This document shows, piece by piece, positions 7,787 through 17,016 of a DNA stretch of 52,429 bases (position 1 is the stretch's first letter; each line of letters opens with the position of its first letter). The notes below the pieces were generated by a model that was given only the letters and a program-made list of their open reading frames with translations, was not told where the DNA came from and ran no database searches. The translations under genes were made by a program, and so were the position numbers. Origin of the DNA: CAZSNH01 sp052388455 (GTDB lineage: Bacteria; Pseudomonadota; Alphaproteobacteria; Rhizobiales; Hyphomicrobiaceae); NCBI GenBank assembly GCA_052388455.1, contig JBQTIA010000018.1, forward strand, positions 1 to 52,429, read 5' to 3'.

Positions 7787-9163
7787 GTGACGGCCCTTTT
7801 GCGATTCGAAGCTGCCGGCCCATCGTTGCCGAGCCTCCCCGCCCGTTTGCTGGCGATGACTGTTCTCGTATCGGCACTGCTCTCCGGCCTCATAGGTCCG
7901 GTGCGCGCCCAGGAGTCGGCCAACTGGTGGGACGGCATTCCCGGTTTCGGTTCTCCCAACTACGGCGATAAACCGCGATCGGAGCGTGCCCCCCGGCCCG
8001 TGGAAGCGCTCGAGGATCTGCGCGCCGACGCCACGCCCTGGCGCAGCGACGAAATGATGATCTCGATCGAGACGGCCATCCGCCGCTACGAGCAGATCGT
8101 CAACGCGGGTGGCTGGCCGCGGCTCGGCGGCACGCGGCTGCTGCGTCCCGGCGACGATGATGAGCGCTTGCCGGCGCTGCGCAGGATTCTGCGCATCACC
8201 GGCGATCTCAAGGCCGGCAGCGGCGGCTTCGAGGATTACAGCTACGACGGTGAGACCGAAGCCGCCGTGCGCCGCTTCCAGGTCCGCCATGGATTGAGGG
8301 CCAACGGCCGTGTCGACCGGCTGACGATCGCCGCACTCGAGGTGCCGGCGCAGGCCCGGCTGGAGCAACTCAAGCTCAATCACACTCGGGTGGCCGAGCT
8401 GATGAACATGGCGATCGAGGATCGCTATGTGCTGGTCAACGTGCCGGCGTTTCAGCTCGAAGCGGTCGAGCGATTCGAGGTCGAGCGCCGCCATCGGGTC
8501 ATCGTCGGGCGTCCCGAGCGGCAGACGCCGTCGCTCAAGGCGACCATCAAGGCGGTGAACTTCTTCCCCTTCTGGCGCGTGCCCGACAGCGTGGCCCAGC
8601 TCGACCTGCTGCCGCGGCTGGCCAAGGAGCCGGACTACCTGTCGCGCGAGCAGATCCGGCCGGTGCAGGGCGATTTCAATGGTCCCGAGATCGACCCGAC
8701 CAGCCTCGACTGGAGCCAGATCGACATCACCAAGGTCAAGTTCCGCCAGGATCCCGGCCCGAAGAATGCGCTCGGGCTGGTGCGCATCGACATGCAGAAT
8801 GAGCATGGCGTTTATATGCACGACACTCCCCTGAAGGAGCTGTTCGGGCAGACCGCTCGCCCGTTCAGCGCCGGCTGCGTGCGCGTGCAGGATCCTTTCA
8901 AGCTGATCGAGTGGCTGACGCGCTACGAACCGGGCTGGGAAAATCCAGGCCGCGTCGAGGAGACGCTGGCCTCGGGTCAGGCGGTGGACCTGCAGCTGAC
9001 CCGGCCTGTGCCGGTGTATTTCGCCTACATCTCGGCCTGGGCGGAAAAGAACGGGCAGGTCATATTCCGCAGCGACGTCTACAATCGCGACGGTCGCGAA
9101 GCCCCGGCCGAAATTTTCGACCCTGATGCGCCGCCACCGGCGCCGCAGTCGCTGGCACCCTGA
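7787..9163 (+). CDS. L,D-transpeptidase (YcbB-like) with peptidoglycan-binding domain
   Basis: This enzyme family forms 3-3 cross-links in peptidoglycan or attaches proteins to it. The 458-residue product has a signal peptide (hydrophobic residues about 22-41, ending VRAQES). A peptidoglycan-binding-like module follows (about 150-185, YDGETEAAVRRFQVRHGL). Next is a YkuD catalytic domain with YVLVNVPAFQLEAVE, NFFPFWRVPDSVA, the conserved HDTP and the nucleophile motif SAGCVRVQDP. The YcbB-like layout (PG_binding_1 before YkuD, extended catalytic lid) fits. The GTG at 7787 is the first start; an ATG at 7856 would also leave a short signal peptide. The preceding 235 bases show no gene. Confidence 0.9.
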   Translation: MTALLRFEAAGPSLPSLPARLLAMTVLVSALLSGLIGPVRAQESANWWDGIPGFGSPNYGDKPRSERAPRPVEALEDLRADATPWRSDEMMISIETAIRRYEQIVNAGGWPRLGGTRLLRPGDDDERLPALRRILRITGDLKAGSGGFEDYSYDGETEAAVRRFQVRHGLRANGRVDRLTIAALEVPAQARLEQLKLNHTRVAELMNMAIEDRYVLVNVPAFQLEAVERFEVERRHRVIVGRPERQTPSLKATIKAVNFFPFWRVPDSVAQLDLLPRLAKEPDYLSREQIRPVQGDFNGPEIDPTSLDWSQIDITKVKFRQDPGPKNALGLVRIDMQNEHGVYMHDTPLKELFGQTARPFSAGCVRVQDPFKLIEWLTRYEPGWENPGRVEETLASGQAVDLQLTRPVPVYFAYISAWAEKNGQVIFRSDVYNRDGREAPAEIFDPDAPPPAPQSLAP

Positions 9164-9182
9164 GCCTCGCCGAGGACCGGCC

Positions 9183-9199
9183 TTAACCTTTCGCTAACC
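9183..9199 (+). promoter_or_regulatory. Candidate CtrA-binding site
   Basis: TTAACC and CTAACC are spaced exactly 11 bases apart, giving TTAA-N7-CTAAC. This differs from the CtrA consensus TTAA-N7-TTAAC at one base. It lies about 70 bases before the next gene. The window itself encodes CtrA. One-site matches occur by chance, so this is a candidate only. Confidence 0.4.
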
Positions 9200-9267
9200 T
9201 TCCCGCGTTTAGCTCGACGTTCGGCGTGCCGGTCCGGCGCGCCCTCGGGTATGCCGCTGGAGGTCAC

Positions 9268-10164
9268 ATGCGCGGACTGCTGGTGATGGTGAGCTTGATC
9301 GTCGCCTCCGCGTCGGTCCGGGCCGAGCCGGCCGACAGCTACGCCATCGTGCGCGAGGACGCGACAGCCACCAGCCGTGTCGTCGCCGTCCGCATCGGGG
9401 AGCGCCTCGCCGCCTCGCGCCTCGCGCGCATCGCCGGGCTCCTGAAGGCCAGCGGTTCCATGCCGACGACGCGCCACGTCCAGGTCTCGTTCTATCTGCC
9501 GCGGATGCCGCTCGACCAGCGTCCCTGGGCGAGCGTGGACATGACGCCCCACACGAAGGTCACGATCGGCGGATTGAGCCTCGAAGAGCAGCGCCAGCTC
9601 GAAGCCGAGGCGGCGGACGACCGGCGCACTGTCATCGGCACATGGCTGACCGATCTTCCTTCCGTCCCGGGACGGCTGACCATTTTCAGCGAGGCCGGCA
9701 AAACGATGCTCGAATGGAGGCAGCGAGGCGGATCGACGACCCTCGACGAGGTGGTTGCGGTGCGGGGCACGCGGGCCGTACGCTATGATTTGCATGGTGG
9801 CAGCGGCGACTACTATCTGGCGAAATCGTCGGGCGAACTGGAGCTTCGCAGCGGAGATCGGCTGATCGCCATCGCGGCGGCGCTGTCGCGAAAACGCCCC
9901 GCGCGATCGTCTCCGGAGGTCGCCGCCGACCTGCCGACGTCCAATTCACCGGCTTCCGACACGCCGCCGGCCGTCAATATGCTGACCAGCGCGACGGCAA
10001 CCGACGCAGTGTCCTCCGAAACGGCCGCCGCGATTGCGCCGCTGCCGGTCGAGGCGGTGAAGCCGGTGCGCAAGAAGCGGATTGCCAAGCGCGATCGTGG
10101 CGGACCTGCTGGGAACGGCCGGATTTCCTTCACCGACTACATCCGGTCCGAAATTGCGCAGTGA
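9268..10164 (+). CDS. Exported protein of unknown function
   Basis: I do not recognise a family. The 298-residue product has a short signal peptide (MRGLLVMVSLIVASASVRAEP, with cleavage near residue 19-20). A globular part follows to about residue 215, with FYLPRMPLDQRPWASVDMTP and YDLHGGSGDYYLAKSSGELEL. The tail is Pro/Ala/Thr-rich and disordered, ending in a basic patch (KPVRKKRIAKRDR). The ATG at 9268 is chosen over an in-frame upstream start because GGAGG sits just before it and the signal peptide begins there. A candidate CtrA box lies upstream, so cell-cycle control is possible. Confidence 0.65.
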   Translation: MRGLLVMVSLIVASASVRAEPADSYAIVREDATATSRVVAVRIGERLAASRLARIAGLLKASGSMPTTRHVQVSFYLPRMPLDQRPWASVDMTPHTKVTIGGLSLEEQRQLEAEAADDRRTVIGTWLTDLPSVPGRLTIFSEAGKTMLEWRQRGGSTTLDEVVAVRGTRAVRYDLHGGSGDYYLAKSSGELELRSGDRLIAIAAALSRKRPARSSPEVAADLPTSNSPASDTPPAVNMLTSATATDAVSSETAAAIAPLPVEAVKPVRKKRIAKRDRGGPAGNGRISFTDYIRSEIAQ

Positions 10165-10322
10165 ACCGGCGGCTGCAGGTTGACGATCGTCCGGTGGCAC
10201 CGGCGTAAGCCGATGAGGCGACGGCGTTCTGCGTCCGGGCGAGCCTAATTTTTCCCAATGACAAGGTGGCAGAACAGCCGCAATCGCCGGGCGCATTCAG
10301 CGCTCAGGACAAAACGAGAATC

Positions 10323-10397
10323 TGGCTCCGCGGGTAGGATTCGAACCTACGACCAACCGGTTAACAGCCGGTTGCTCTACCGCTGAGCTACCGCGGA
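10323..10397 (-). tRNA. tRNA-Asn (anticodon GTT)
   Basis: Read on the minus strand it begins TCCGCGGTAGCTCAG. The anticodon loop is CTGTTAA (anticodon GTT), the T arm GGTTCGAATCC, the acceptor strand CCGCGGA, and CCA is encoded. All four stems pair. Confidence 0.97.
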
Positions 10398-10550
10398 ATA
10401 CCAATCTCGAAGCCGGGCACATAGCAGACGCCCGCCCGGCGGACCAGAGGCTTAGTTCAAAAACTTTACCAGATCCAGCACCGGGAGGCCGACCCCTTCG
10501 CGCGCAGCGGAGGTTCGAGCACGATGTTCGGTAATACGGCTGGAAAGGTT

Positions 10551-10624
10551 TGGAGGCCACGCCCGGAATTGAACCGGGGTAAACGGATTTGCAGTCCGCT
10601 GCGTCACCACTCCGCCACGTGGCC
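10551..10624 (-). tRNA. tRNA-Cys (anticodon GCA)
   Basis: Read on the minus strand it begins GGCCACGTGGCGGAG. The anticodon loop is ACTGCAAA (anticodon GCA), the T arm GGTTCAATTCC, the acceptor strand CGTGGCC, and the end is TCCA. It lies 153 bases upstream of tRNA-Asn and on the same strand, so the two may be co-transcribed. Confidence 0.97.
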
Positions 10625-10862
10625 TTCCGGTGTGCGACCATCACGGGACGGCTTCGCGACACGTGTGCAGCTTTGCACTGCACGCGACAGCCTCTATCAT
10701 CCTCCTTCATCCTCGACAAGTCGCGCATGGGTCGGCAAAGGATTGAGCGTGGGAAACCCTGGTCGGTTGCTCAAGCGTCGAGGGGAACGCGGCGCCGGTC
10801 CGCAGCGGAACCGGAGGTCGTCGGCGGGCCATGTATTCGGGTTCGCACGGTCGGTGATGGGG

Positions 10863-11540
10863 ATGGACATGGTCGATTATACGGCGCAGCGCCGCAACAT
10901 GGTCGAGTCGCAGGTCCGTCCCAGCGACGTGACCGATCGTCGGATCATGCTGGCGATGCAGGCGGTCCCGCGCGAGGCGTTCGTCACCGACGTCATGAAG
11001 CCGCTGGCCTATATGGACGGCGAGGTGCGGATGTCCGATGGTTCCGGCAATCGGCCGCCGCGCACCCTGCTGGCGCCGAGGACGCTGGCGCGGCTTTTGG
11101 ATCTGGCCGCCGTCGAGCCGCATCACGTCGTCCTCGATGTCGGCGCCGGCAGCGGATATTCCTCCGCCGTGCTCGGCCGGCTGGCTGAAACCGTGGTCGC
11201 GCTCGAAGCCGAGTCGTCGCTCGCCGACCGAGCGACGGCGACACTCGCCGCTCTCTCTCTCGACAATGTCGCGGTCATGCAGGGTGCGCTCGCGGCCGGC
11301 TGGCCCAAAGCGGCGCCCTATGACGTGATCGTCGTCGAAGGCGCCATCGCGAGCGAGCCGGCGGCCCTTTTCGAGCAGCTCGATGAGGGCGGGCGTCTCG
11401 TCGCCGTTCACCTGTCGGGCGGGGCCGGGCAGGCCGTCGTCTGGCAGCGGCGCGGGGAGACGGTCAGCCGGCGGGTGGCGTTCGACGCCGCCGCGCCCCG
11501 GCTCGCCGAGTTCGATTCCCCGCCTGTGTTCAGCTTCTGA
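10863..11540 (+). CDS. pcm: Protein-L-isoaspartate O-methyltransferase family protein
   Basis: The family methylates isoaspartyl residues for protein repair. The 225-residue protein has the alphaproteobacterial N-terminus QRRNMVESQVRPSDVTD, then VPREAFV and the SAM-binding motif VVLDVGAGSGYSSAVLGRL, and ends ...LAEFDSPPVFSF. The catalytic-loop region differs from classical E. coli Pcm, as in the many alphaproteobacterial members that precede tolC, so true repair activity is not assured. Start choice: ATG codons at 10857, 10863 and 10869 are close together, without a strong Shine-Dalgarno. The upstream open frame crosses the tRNA-Cys gene and cannot be coding. Confidence 0.85.
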   Translation: MDMVDYTAQRRNMVESQVRPSDVTDRRIMLAMQAVPREAFVTDVMKPLAYMDGEVRMSDGSGNRPPRTLLAPRTLARLLDLAAVEPHHVVLDVGAGSGYSSAVLGRLAETVVALEAESSLADRATATLAALSLDNVAVMQGALAAGWPKAAPYDVIVVEGAIASEPAALFEQLDEGGRLVAVHLSGGAGQAVVWQRRGETVSRRVAFDAAAPRLAEFDSPPVFSF

Positions 11541-11686
11541 TCCCTTGATCGCCGGATAGCGCTTCCGCTCATCATCGGCGGGGCGGCCGGTTGACGGCAT
11601 GGCCCCGGCTTTACCAATCGTTCAGCGAATCAGCCGCCAATCGGTCCCAGCAGGCGTTGCGTCCTGTGGGGTTCGAGGAGCGGACA

Positions 11687-13165
11687 ATGCCGCTGGGTTG
11701 GAAAGCCGTCGGTCGGATGGAGCGCCATGGGACGGCCGGTCGGGGATCGGTGTCGGTTCTGGCAGTGCTGGCCGTGGCCGCGGCATTTGCGGCGACGCCT
11801 GTTTATGCCGAGACGCTGACGGAAGCGCTGGCTGCGGCCTATCAGTACAATCCCAAGATCGATGCCGAGCGGGCGCGCCTCAGGGCGACGGACGAGGAGG
11901 TGCCGCGGGCCAGCGCGGGATACCGGCCGCAGGTGGACGGCACGGCCGACTACGGCAACGACGGTCGCAAGACAAAGCCCGAGACGGCCGGCATGGGCTC
12001 GACCAACCCTTGGGGCTACGAAATCAGCCTCGTGCAGCCGATCTTCAGCGGGTTCAGGACGGAAAGCGCGGTCAATCAGGCCGAGGCCAACGTGCGCGCC
12101 GGGCGGCAGACGCTGCGTCAGGTCGAGACGGAAACTCTTCTGGAGGCGGTCACCGCCTATCTCGACGTGGTGCGTGACCAGACCATCCTTCGCTTCCGCG
12201 AGCACAACGTGGTCGTGCTGACGCGGGAAGTCGAGGCGGCAGAAGCCCGGCGGGCGGCCAAGGAGGTCACCAAGACCGATGTCGCCCAGGCGCGGGCGCG
12301 GCGCGCGCGTGCGGTGTCGGCGGCCGAGTTCGCCAAGGCCAACCTGAAGGTCGCCCGCGCCGCCTACGAGCGCGCCATCGGCCATGCCCCCGGAGCGGTC
12401 GCGGAGCCGCCGCTGCGTATGAAGCTGCTGCCCCGCTCGCTGGCGTCGGCGATCGAAATCTCGGAGCAGGAAAGTCCCAACGTCGTATCCGCGCTCTATC
12501 GGGAGGAGGCGGCACGCTTCAACGTCGACGAGGTGCGCGGCGAACTGCTGCCAGAGGTGCGACTCGAAGCGAACTACGCCTATCGCAACGAGCTGTCGCG
12601 CACGCTCGATGAGCAGGAATCCGCCAGCATCACCGGCCGCATCAACGTGCCGCTCTATCGTGGCGGCGAGATCGATGCGCGCGTGCGTCAGGCCAAGCAT
12701 ACCCACGTCAGCCGTATCCAAGAGATCGAGCAGGCGCGCACCGAAACGCGGGAAGCCGTCTCGCGGGCCTGGGCCCGGCTGATGGCGTCGCACGCCCAGT
12801 TGAAATCCGATCAGGTGCAGGTCGAGGCGGGCCGCACGGCTCTCGATGGCGTGCGGGAAGAAGAAAAGGTCGGGCAGAGGACGCTTCTCGATCTGCTCGA
12901 CGCCGAGCAGGAATATCTCGATGCGGCGATCCAGTTGACCCAAACCCGGCGCGACCACGTGCTCGCCGGCTATTCTCTGCTCGCCGCCATGGGCCGGCTG
13001 ACCGGCGAGGCGCTCGCCGTCAGCCCCACCCTCTACGACGAGGAAGAGCACTATCACGAGGTTCGCCAGAAGTGGTTCGGCCTCGCCATCTCGCATGCGG
13101 ACGGGCGAAGCGAGCTGTTCGACGCCCCCGACGCCGAAAACGAGCCCATTCTCCCCGACGAGTGA
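11687..13165 (+). CDS. tolC: TolC family outer membrane efflux protein, copy 1
   Basis: TolC forms the trimeric outer-membrane channel of tripartite efflux pumps and type I secretion. The 492-residue product has a signal peptide (to about residue 38, TPVYA before ETLTEALAAAYQYNP). It has the two-fold repeated OEP architecture: the first half has YNPKIDAERARLRATDEEV and LEAVTAYLDVVRDQTIL, and the second half has GRINVPLYRGGEIDARVRQA and TLLDLLDAEQEYLDA. The ATG at 11687 follows GAGGAG by about 6 bases. It is the first of two tandem tolC paralogs. The pcm-tolC-popZ-valS order is lineage-typical. Confidence 0.93.
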   Translation: MPLGWKAVGRMERHGTAGRGSVSVLAVLAVAAAFAATPVYAETLTEALAAAYQYNPKIDAERARLRATDEEVPRASAGYRPQVDGTADYGNDGRKTKPETAGMGSTNPWGYEISLVQPIFSGFRTESAVNQAEANVRAGRQTLRQVETETLLEAVTAYLDVVRDQTILRFREHNVVVLTREVEAAEARRAAKEVTKTDVAQARARRARAVSAAEFAKANLKVARAAYERAIGHAPGAVAEPPLRMKLLPRSLASAIEISEQESPNVVSALYREEAARFNVDEVRGELLPEVRLEANYAYRNELSRTLDEQESASITGRINVPLYRGGEIDARVRQAKHTHVSRIQEIEQARTETREAVSRAWARLMASHAQLKSDQVQVEAGRTALDGVREEEKVGQRTLLDLLDAEQEYLDAAIQLTQTRRDHVLAGYSLLAAMGRLTGEALAVSPTLYDEEEHYHEVRQKWFGLAISHADGRSELFDAPDAENEPILPDE

Positions 13166-13575
13166 GCGGCGGCGGCTGCACCCGCACGGGTGCTGATCGA
13201 CCGGGCCTGAGCGGGCGGGTGCCTCAGCCGACCACGCGGCCACACGTTTGTGATACATCTTTTGCACATCGAGCGGCGCGGCTCGCCTGATGTGCTCGCC
13301 CGGTCCATTTTGTGGCGCGGACGATGGCGATCCGTCCCTGACTTTCAAGCCCTTGTGGGATTTGCGCCACGCCCTGCGCCTTGCCTGGAGCGGCGGCGAG
13401 CATCCGTCGTGGGTTCGCTGTTCTGTCGGCTGTGGATCGTGTTAGTAACTTATCCATGATTCTGCGGTCGGGGGATTTGCGAATCGCGCGTCCATGCGGA
13501 CGACGGCGTTGGTGGTACTTGGCAAACGGCGCAGCTCAGTCCCGACGCTGCAAAACGGACTCCAGATCGTTGCCG
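13166..13575. other. Non-coding gap between the two tolC genes
   Basis: The gap of 410 bases holds no convincing gene. Just after the first tolC is a 7-bp perfect hairpin, GCACCCG-CA-CGGGTGC (13178-13193), without a T-tract. The remainder presumably contains the promoter of the second tolC, but I cannot point to convincing -35/-10 elements. Confidence 0.5.
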
Positions 13576-15096
13576 ATGGCGAGGAAGAACCTGCCGGACA
13601 TGCTGCGAAACACGCTGCCATCGATGCCGAAGTCTGCGCTGATGGCCGCGACTGGCCGTTTGCTGTCCGGATTCGCAGCGAGAGCCATCGCGGGGGCTGC
13701 AGTCGTCGTAGCGCTGGCCTCGGGAGTGCTGCTGGTCTCTACTAGCTTCACTTCGGCCCACGCGGAGACGCTCGAAGAGGCTCTGGCGTCCGCCTACCAG
13801 TACAGTCCGCGGCTCGATGCCGAGCGGGCGCGTCTCAGGGCCACCGACGAGAACGTCGCCCGGGCCATGTCGGGATACCGCCCGCAGATCGATGCGACGG
13901 GCGACGTCAACATGATCGACAATAAAACCCGTCCGCCGAGCCTCAACGATGGCACGATCCACCCCAAAGGCTACCGGATCGACGCGGTGCAGCCAATCTT
14001 CCGCGGCGGTCAGACGTTCTTTGCCGTCAGCGAGGCCGATGCTCAGGTTGCGGCCGGCCAGCAGACGCTGCGCGACACAGAGCAGACACTGCTGCTGGAG
14101 GTGGTCACCGCCTACATGGACGTGATCCGCGATCAGGCCATCGTGCGGCTGCGGGAAAACAACGTCAACGTGCTTTCGAGAGAGCTGAAGGCGACGCAGG
14201 ACCGCTTCGCCGTCGGCGAGGTGACGAAGACGGACGTCGCCCAGTCGCAGGCGAGACGGGCCGGCGCGGTGTCTGACCTGGAGCTGGCCCGCGCCAATCT
14301 CAAGATCAGCCGTGCCAATTTCGAACGCTCGGTCGGCCATCCGCCGAGCAACCTGGTCGAGCCATCGAATTATAACGCCGGCCTGCCAAGCTCTATAGAT
14401 CAGGCCGTCGACATCGGTACACACGGCCATCCGCAGGTCGTCGCGGCGCTCTTCCGCGAGCAGGCGGCCCGCCATGCGATCGACCGCATCCGCGGCCAGC
14501 TTCTGCCTCAGGTGCAGCTCGAGGCGAGCTGGTCCAACCGGTTCGACACGTCACGGTTCACCGACGAGACCGAGACGGCGACGGTGACCGGGCGGCTGAG
14601 CGTGCCGATCTACCAGGGTGGCGAAGTCTATGCCCAGGTCCGGCAGGCGAAGCACGAGCATCTGGGACGCATCCAGGACATCGAGGAGGCGCGGACGCAG
14701 GTGGAGGCGCGGGTCGTGACCAACTGGTCGCAGACGATGGCCGTCCGGGCCCAGGTGCAGTCGGACAGCACGCAGGTGTCGGCCAACAGCACGGCGCTCG
14801 CCGGCGTGCGTGAGGAGGAGCGGGTCGGGCAGCGGACTCTGCTCGACGTGCTCAACGCGGAGCTCGAGCTGTTGAACTCCCAGGTTCAGCTCGAAACGAC
14901 GCGGCGCAACCTCGTGGTGACCAGCTATTCGCTGCGCTCGGCCATCGGTCTGCTCGACGTCGCAAATCTCGGGGTCGCCTCCGTGATCTACGATCCTGAA
15001 GTCCATCACCTGGAAACCCGCCGCAAATGGATCGGCACGCGGATCACCGACGATGATCCCTGGCGCGCGGAGGTCGTGCCGGAGCCGGTGAAATAA
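13576..15096 (+). CDS. tolC: TolC family outer membrane efflux protein, copy 2
   Basis: This is a second TolC-type channel, 506 residues with a long N-terminal leader (signal peptide hydrophobic core at about residues 35-55, ending SAHAETLEEAL). It matches copy 1 along its length: ASAYQYSPRLDAERARLRAT, MSGYRPQIDATGD, VVTAYMDVIRDQAIVRLREN, GEVTKTDVAQSQARRAGAVS, LSVPIYQGGEVYAQVRQAKH, and TLLDVLNAELELLNSQ, with a conserved RRKWIGTRI near the end. This is clearly a tandem duplication. The ATG at 13576 is likely, though ATGs a little downstream are possible. A 410-base gap separates the copies, so each may have its own promoter. No obvious pump or exporter partner lies nearby. Confidence 0.9.
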   Translation: MARKNLPDMLRNTLPSMPKSALMAATGRLLSGFAARAIAGAAVVVALASGVLLVSTSFTSAHAETLEEALASAYQYSPRLDAERARLRATDENVARAMSGYRPQIDATGDVNMIDNKTRPPSLNDGTIHPKGYRIDAVQPIFRGGQTFFAVSEADAQVAAGQQTLRDTEQTLLLEVVTAYMDVIRDQAIVRLRENNVNVLSRELKATQDRFAVGEVTKTDVAQSQARRAGAVSDLELARANLKISRANFERSVGHPPSNLVEPSNYNAGLPSSIDQAVDIGTHGHPQVVAALFREQAARHAIDRIRGQLLPQVQLEASWSNRFDTSRFTDETETATVTGRLSVPIYQGGEVYAQVRQAKHEHLGRIQDIEEARTQVEARVVTNWSQTMAVRAQVQSDSTQVSANSTALAGVREEERVGQRTLLDVLNAELELLNSQVQLETTRRNLVVTSYSLRSAIGLLDVANLGVASVIYDPEVHHLETRRKWIGTRITDDDPWRAEVVPEPVK

Positions 15097-15542
15097 CTCC
15101 TTGGCAGCGGTGCTTTAAGCTCAAATCCTTCATCGAACCATGATGGGGCTGTAGTTCCGGTCGAGCGCTCTGCTGTGGGTCCCGCAGGCCGCTTACGCTG
15201 CGGACATCGGCGAGAAATCTGCGCCGTCGACGGTCCATTCGACTTCGGAATCATGGACGGGCCGGCAGGCGCAATGATACAAAGCCGCAGTTTCGCTGCT
15301 TTTTGCCACAGAGTTGCCAAGGACGATACCTAACCTTCGGTCTTGACGTGGGTTTTGCACACAACACGGCATGAGCGGGATTGATCCCGTCCGCCTCTCG
15401 TAATTCCCGGGGCGGACGGATCGGAACAGGCGCTGGATTGGGGGCGGCTGTTCCGGGTGGATGGGTTTGCAGGCGGATAAGCAAATCGGATCCAGATCGC
15501 GATTGGGGGCTGAAACAGCGCGTGCGTGTAAGAGGTGGCGTA
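15097..15542. other. Non-coding gap before the first popZ gene
   Basis: This gap of 446 bases contains no supported gene. The frame of the following gene is open from 15381, but its conserved N-terminus and ribosome-binding site are at 15543. I see no strong hairpin terminator, only a weak GCAG/CTGC stem near 15290 followed by a few Ts. Confidence 0.4.
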
Positions 15543-16751
15543 ATGAATCTCACCGAGAAGAACGGTCAGCCGAGCATGGAAGAGATCCTGGCGTCGATAC
15601 GCCGGATCATTGCCGACGAGCCGCAGGGGGCCAATCCCGTCATCGATCTGCGAGCGGCCCGGCCGCAGGCTTCGATGCAGACGATCGACGACTCCCACGA
15701 TTTCGAATTACCGGCCATTTTCCGGCCATCGCCGCCGACACCTGAAAAACCGGCTCCGCTCTTCGGCCGTCTGACGGATGCCTTGCGTAGCGCGTCGGCC
15801 GGTCCCGCCGGCGAAGTCCGAGCCCTGCGCGGCGGAGAGAACGGCGCGTCGGTCGATCCGTATCTCTCGCCGCTGCCGTCCAGTCCGGTCTGGCCTTCTG
15901 CGAACGGTGCTCACGCCACTCAAAACGATCAACTGAGCGGTCTCACCTCGCCGCGTCTCGAAGCGCGTCCCGCGGCCCCGGCCGTCGTTCAGGCCGTCGC
16001 TTCCGCCTCCGCAGTCGAGCACGTCCCGCAGCCCCATCCCCAACATACAGCCTACGAGCCCACCCAGGAACCGAGCCCTGCACCGGCCGCGGCGCAGGCG
16101 TCGTCGGGCTGGCTCGCCAGTTTCACCAACTCCGCCAGTGCCATGACCAGTCCTCCGGCGACCGCATCGAGTTCCGGCACCGATGACGTGAAGCGCGTGA
16201 TGGTCCCCTTCCGCGACACGCGGATGGCGCGGCTAGGTGCCGTGCAGCCGTTCCAGCCGGCCGCCGCCGCATCGCCGGAAGAGCCGCCTCAAGCCTTCGA
16301 GCCGACTCCCGTCGAGCCACCGCCGGGCGTCGACTTCTCCGCCATCATCCCGGGTCATTTCGAACGCGATGGGGTGGAGCCGGCGCCGGTCGAGGCAACG
16401 GATTGGGCGACCCCATCGGTTGCCACCCCTGCCAGTGCGCCGATTTATGCGGCTGCGGCCGAAATGTCAGCCTATCCGCTGCTCCACGAAGTCCCGCTGC
16501 CGGTCGAAGCTCCGGCGAGGGCCGCGCCGCCGGTGCCGGTCGCCGAATCGCTGCCTCCTCCGTCCGCAGCGTCGGCCGCCGACCGCGGAGCCGCGCAGCC
16601 GGTCGGTACGATCGAGGATACCACCGCCGACCTGCTGAGGCCGATGCTGCGGCAGTGGCTGGCGGAAAACATGCCGCGCATGGTCGAAAAGGCTCTGCAT
16701 ATCGAGGTGGCGGAAAGCGTAAAACTCACCCGCAAGCCACCGGCCAATTGA
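15543..16751 (+). CDS. popZ: DUF2497 / PopZ-like pole-organizing protein, copy 1
   Basis: PopZ proteins self-assemble at cell poles and anchor the chromosome origin and regulators. The 402-residue product has the short conserved N-terminal helix QPSMEEILASIRRIIADE and the conserved C-terminal oligomerisation region DLLRPMLRQWLAENMPRMVE, followed by KALHIEVAESV. A long Pro/Ala/Glu-rich linker (about residues 40-355) joins them and is certainly disordered. The ATG at 15543 follows AGAGG and gives the canonical MNLTEKNGQPSMEEI start. It is larger than the Caulobacter protein owing to its linker. It is followed by a second paralog and then valS. Confidence 0.88.
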   Translation: MNLTEKNGQPSMEEILASIRRIIADEPQGANPVIDLRAARPQASMQTIDDSHDFELPAIFRPSPPTPEKPAPLFGRLTDALRSASAGPAGEVRALRGGENGASVDPYLSPLPSSPVWPSANGAHATQNDQLSGLTSPRLEARPAAPAVVQAVASASAVEHVPQPHPQHTAYEPTQEPSPAPAAAQASSGWLASFTNSASAMTSPPATASSSGTDDVKRVMVPFRDTRMARLGAVQPFQPAAAASPEEPPQAFEPTPVEPPPGVDFSAIIPGHFERDGVEPAPVEATDWATPSVATPASAPIYAAAAEMSAYPLLHEVPLPVEAPARAAPPVPVAESLPPPSAASAADRGAAQPVGTIEDTTADLLRPMLRQWLAENMPRMVEKALHIEVAESVKLTRKPPAN

Positions 16752-17016
16752 AGCGGGGTGATGCGCTGGGCGCCTCTCCGTCAGGCCGGCGCGTGGGCAG
16801 GCACCTGCGCGGCCGCTCGGGGCGACGAGGTCCATGTTGGAATTGCAGACCCTCAAGCTCTTTTCGCAGTGTGAATGGGCGGCGAGAAGAGCTGAGGATG
16901 GCAGGGGAAGTCACATTGAAGCGCTGCGGAGGTCGTTGTACCACCGGAGGCGGTCGAATCGGCGCGTGCGCGTGTGAGTCCGCCGGTCATGCGGGGCACG
17001 TCATCGAGGTGGGGAT

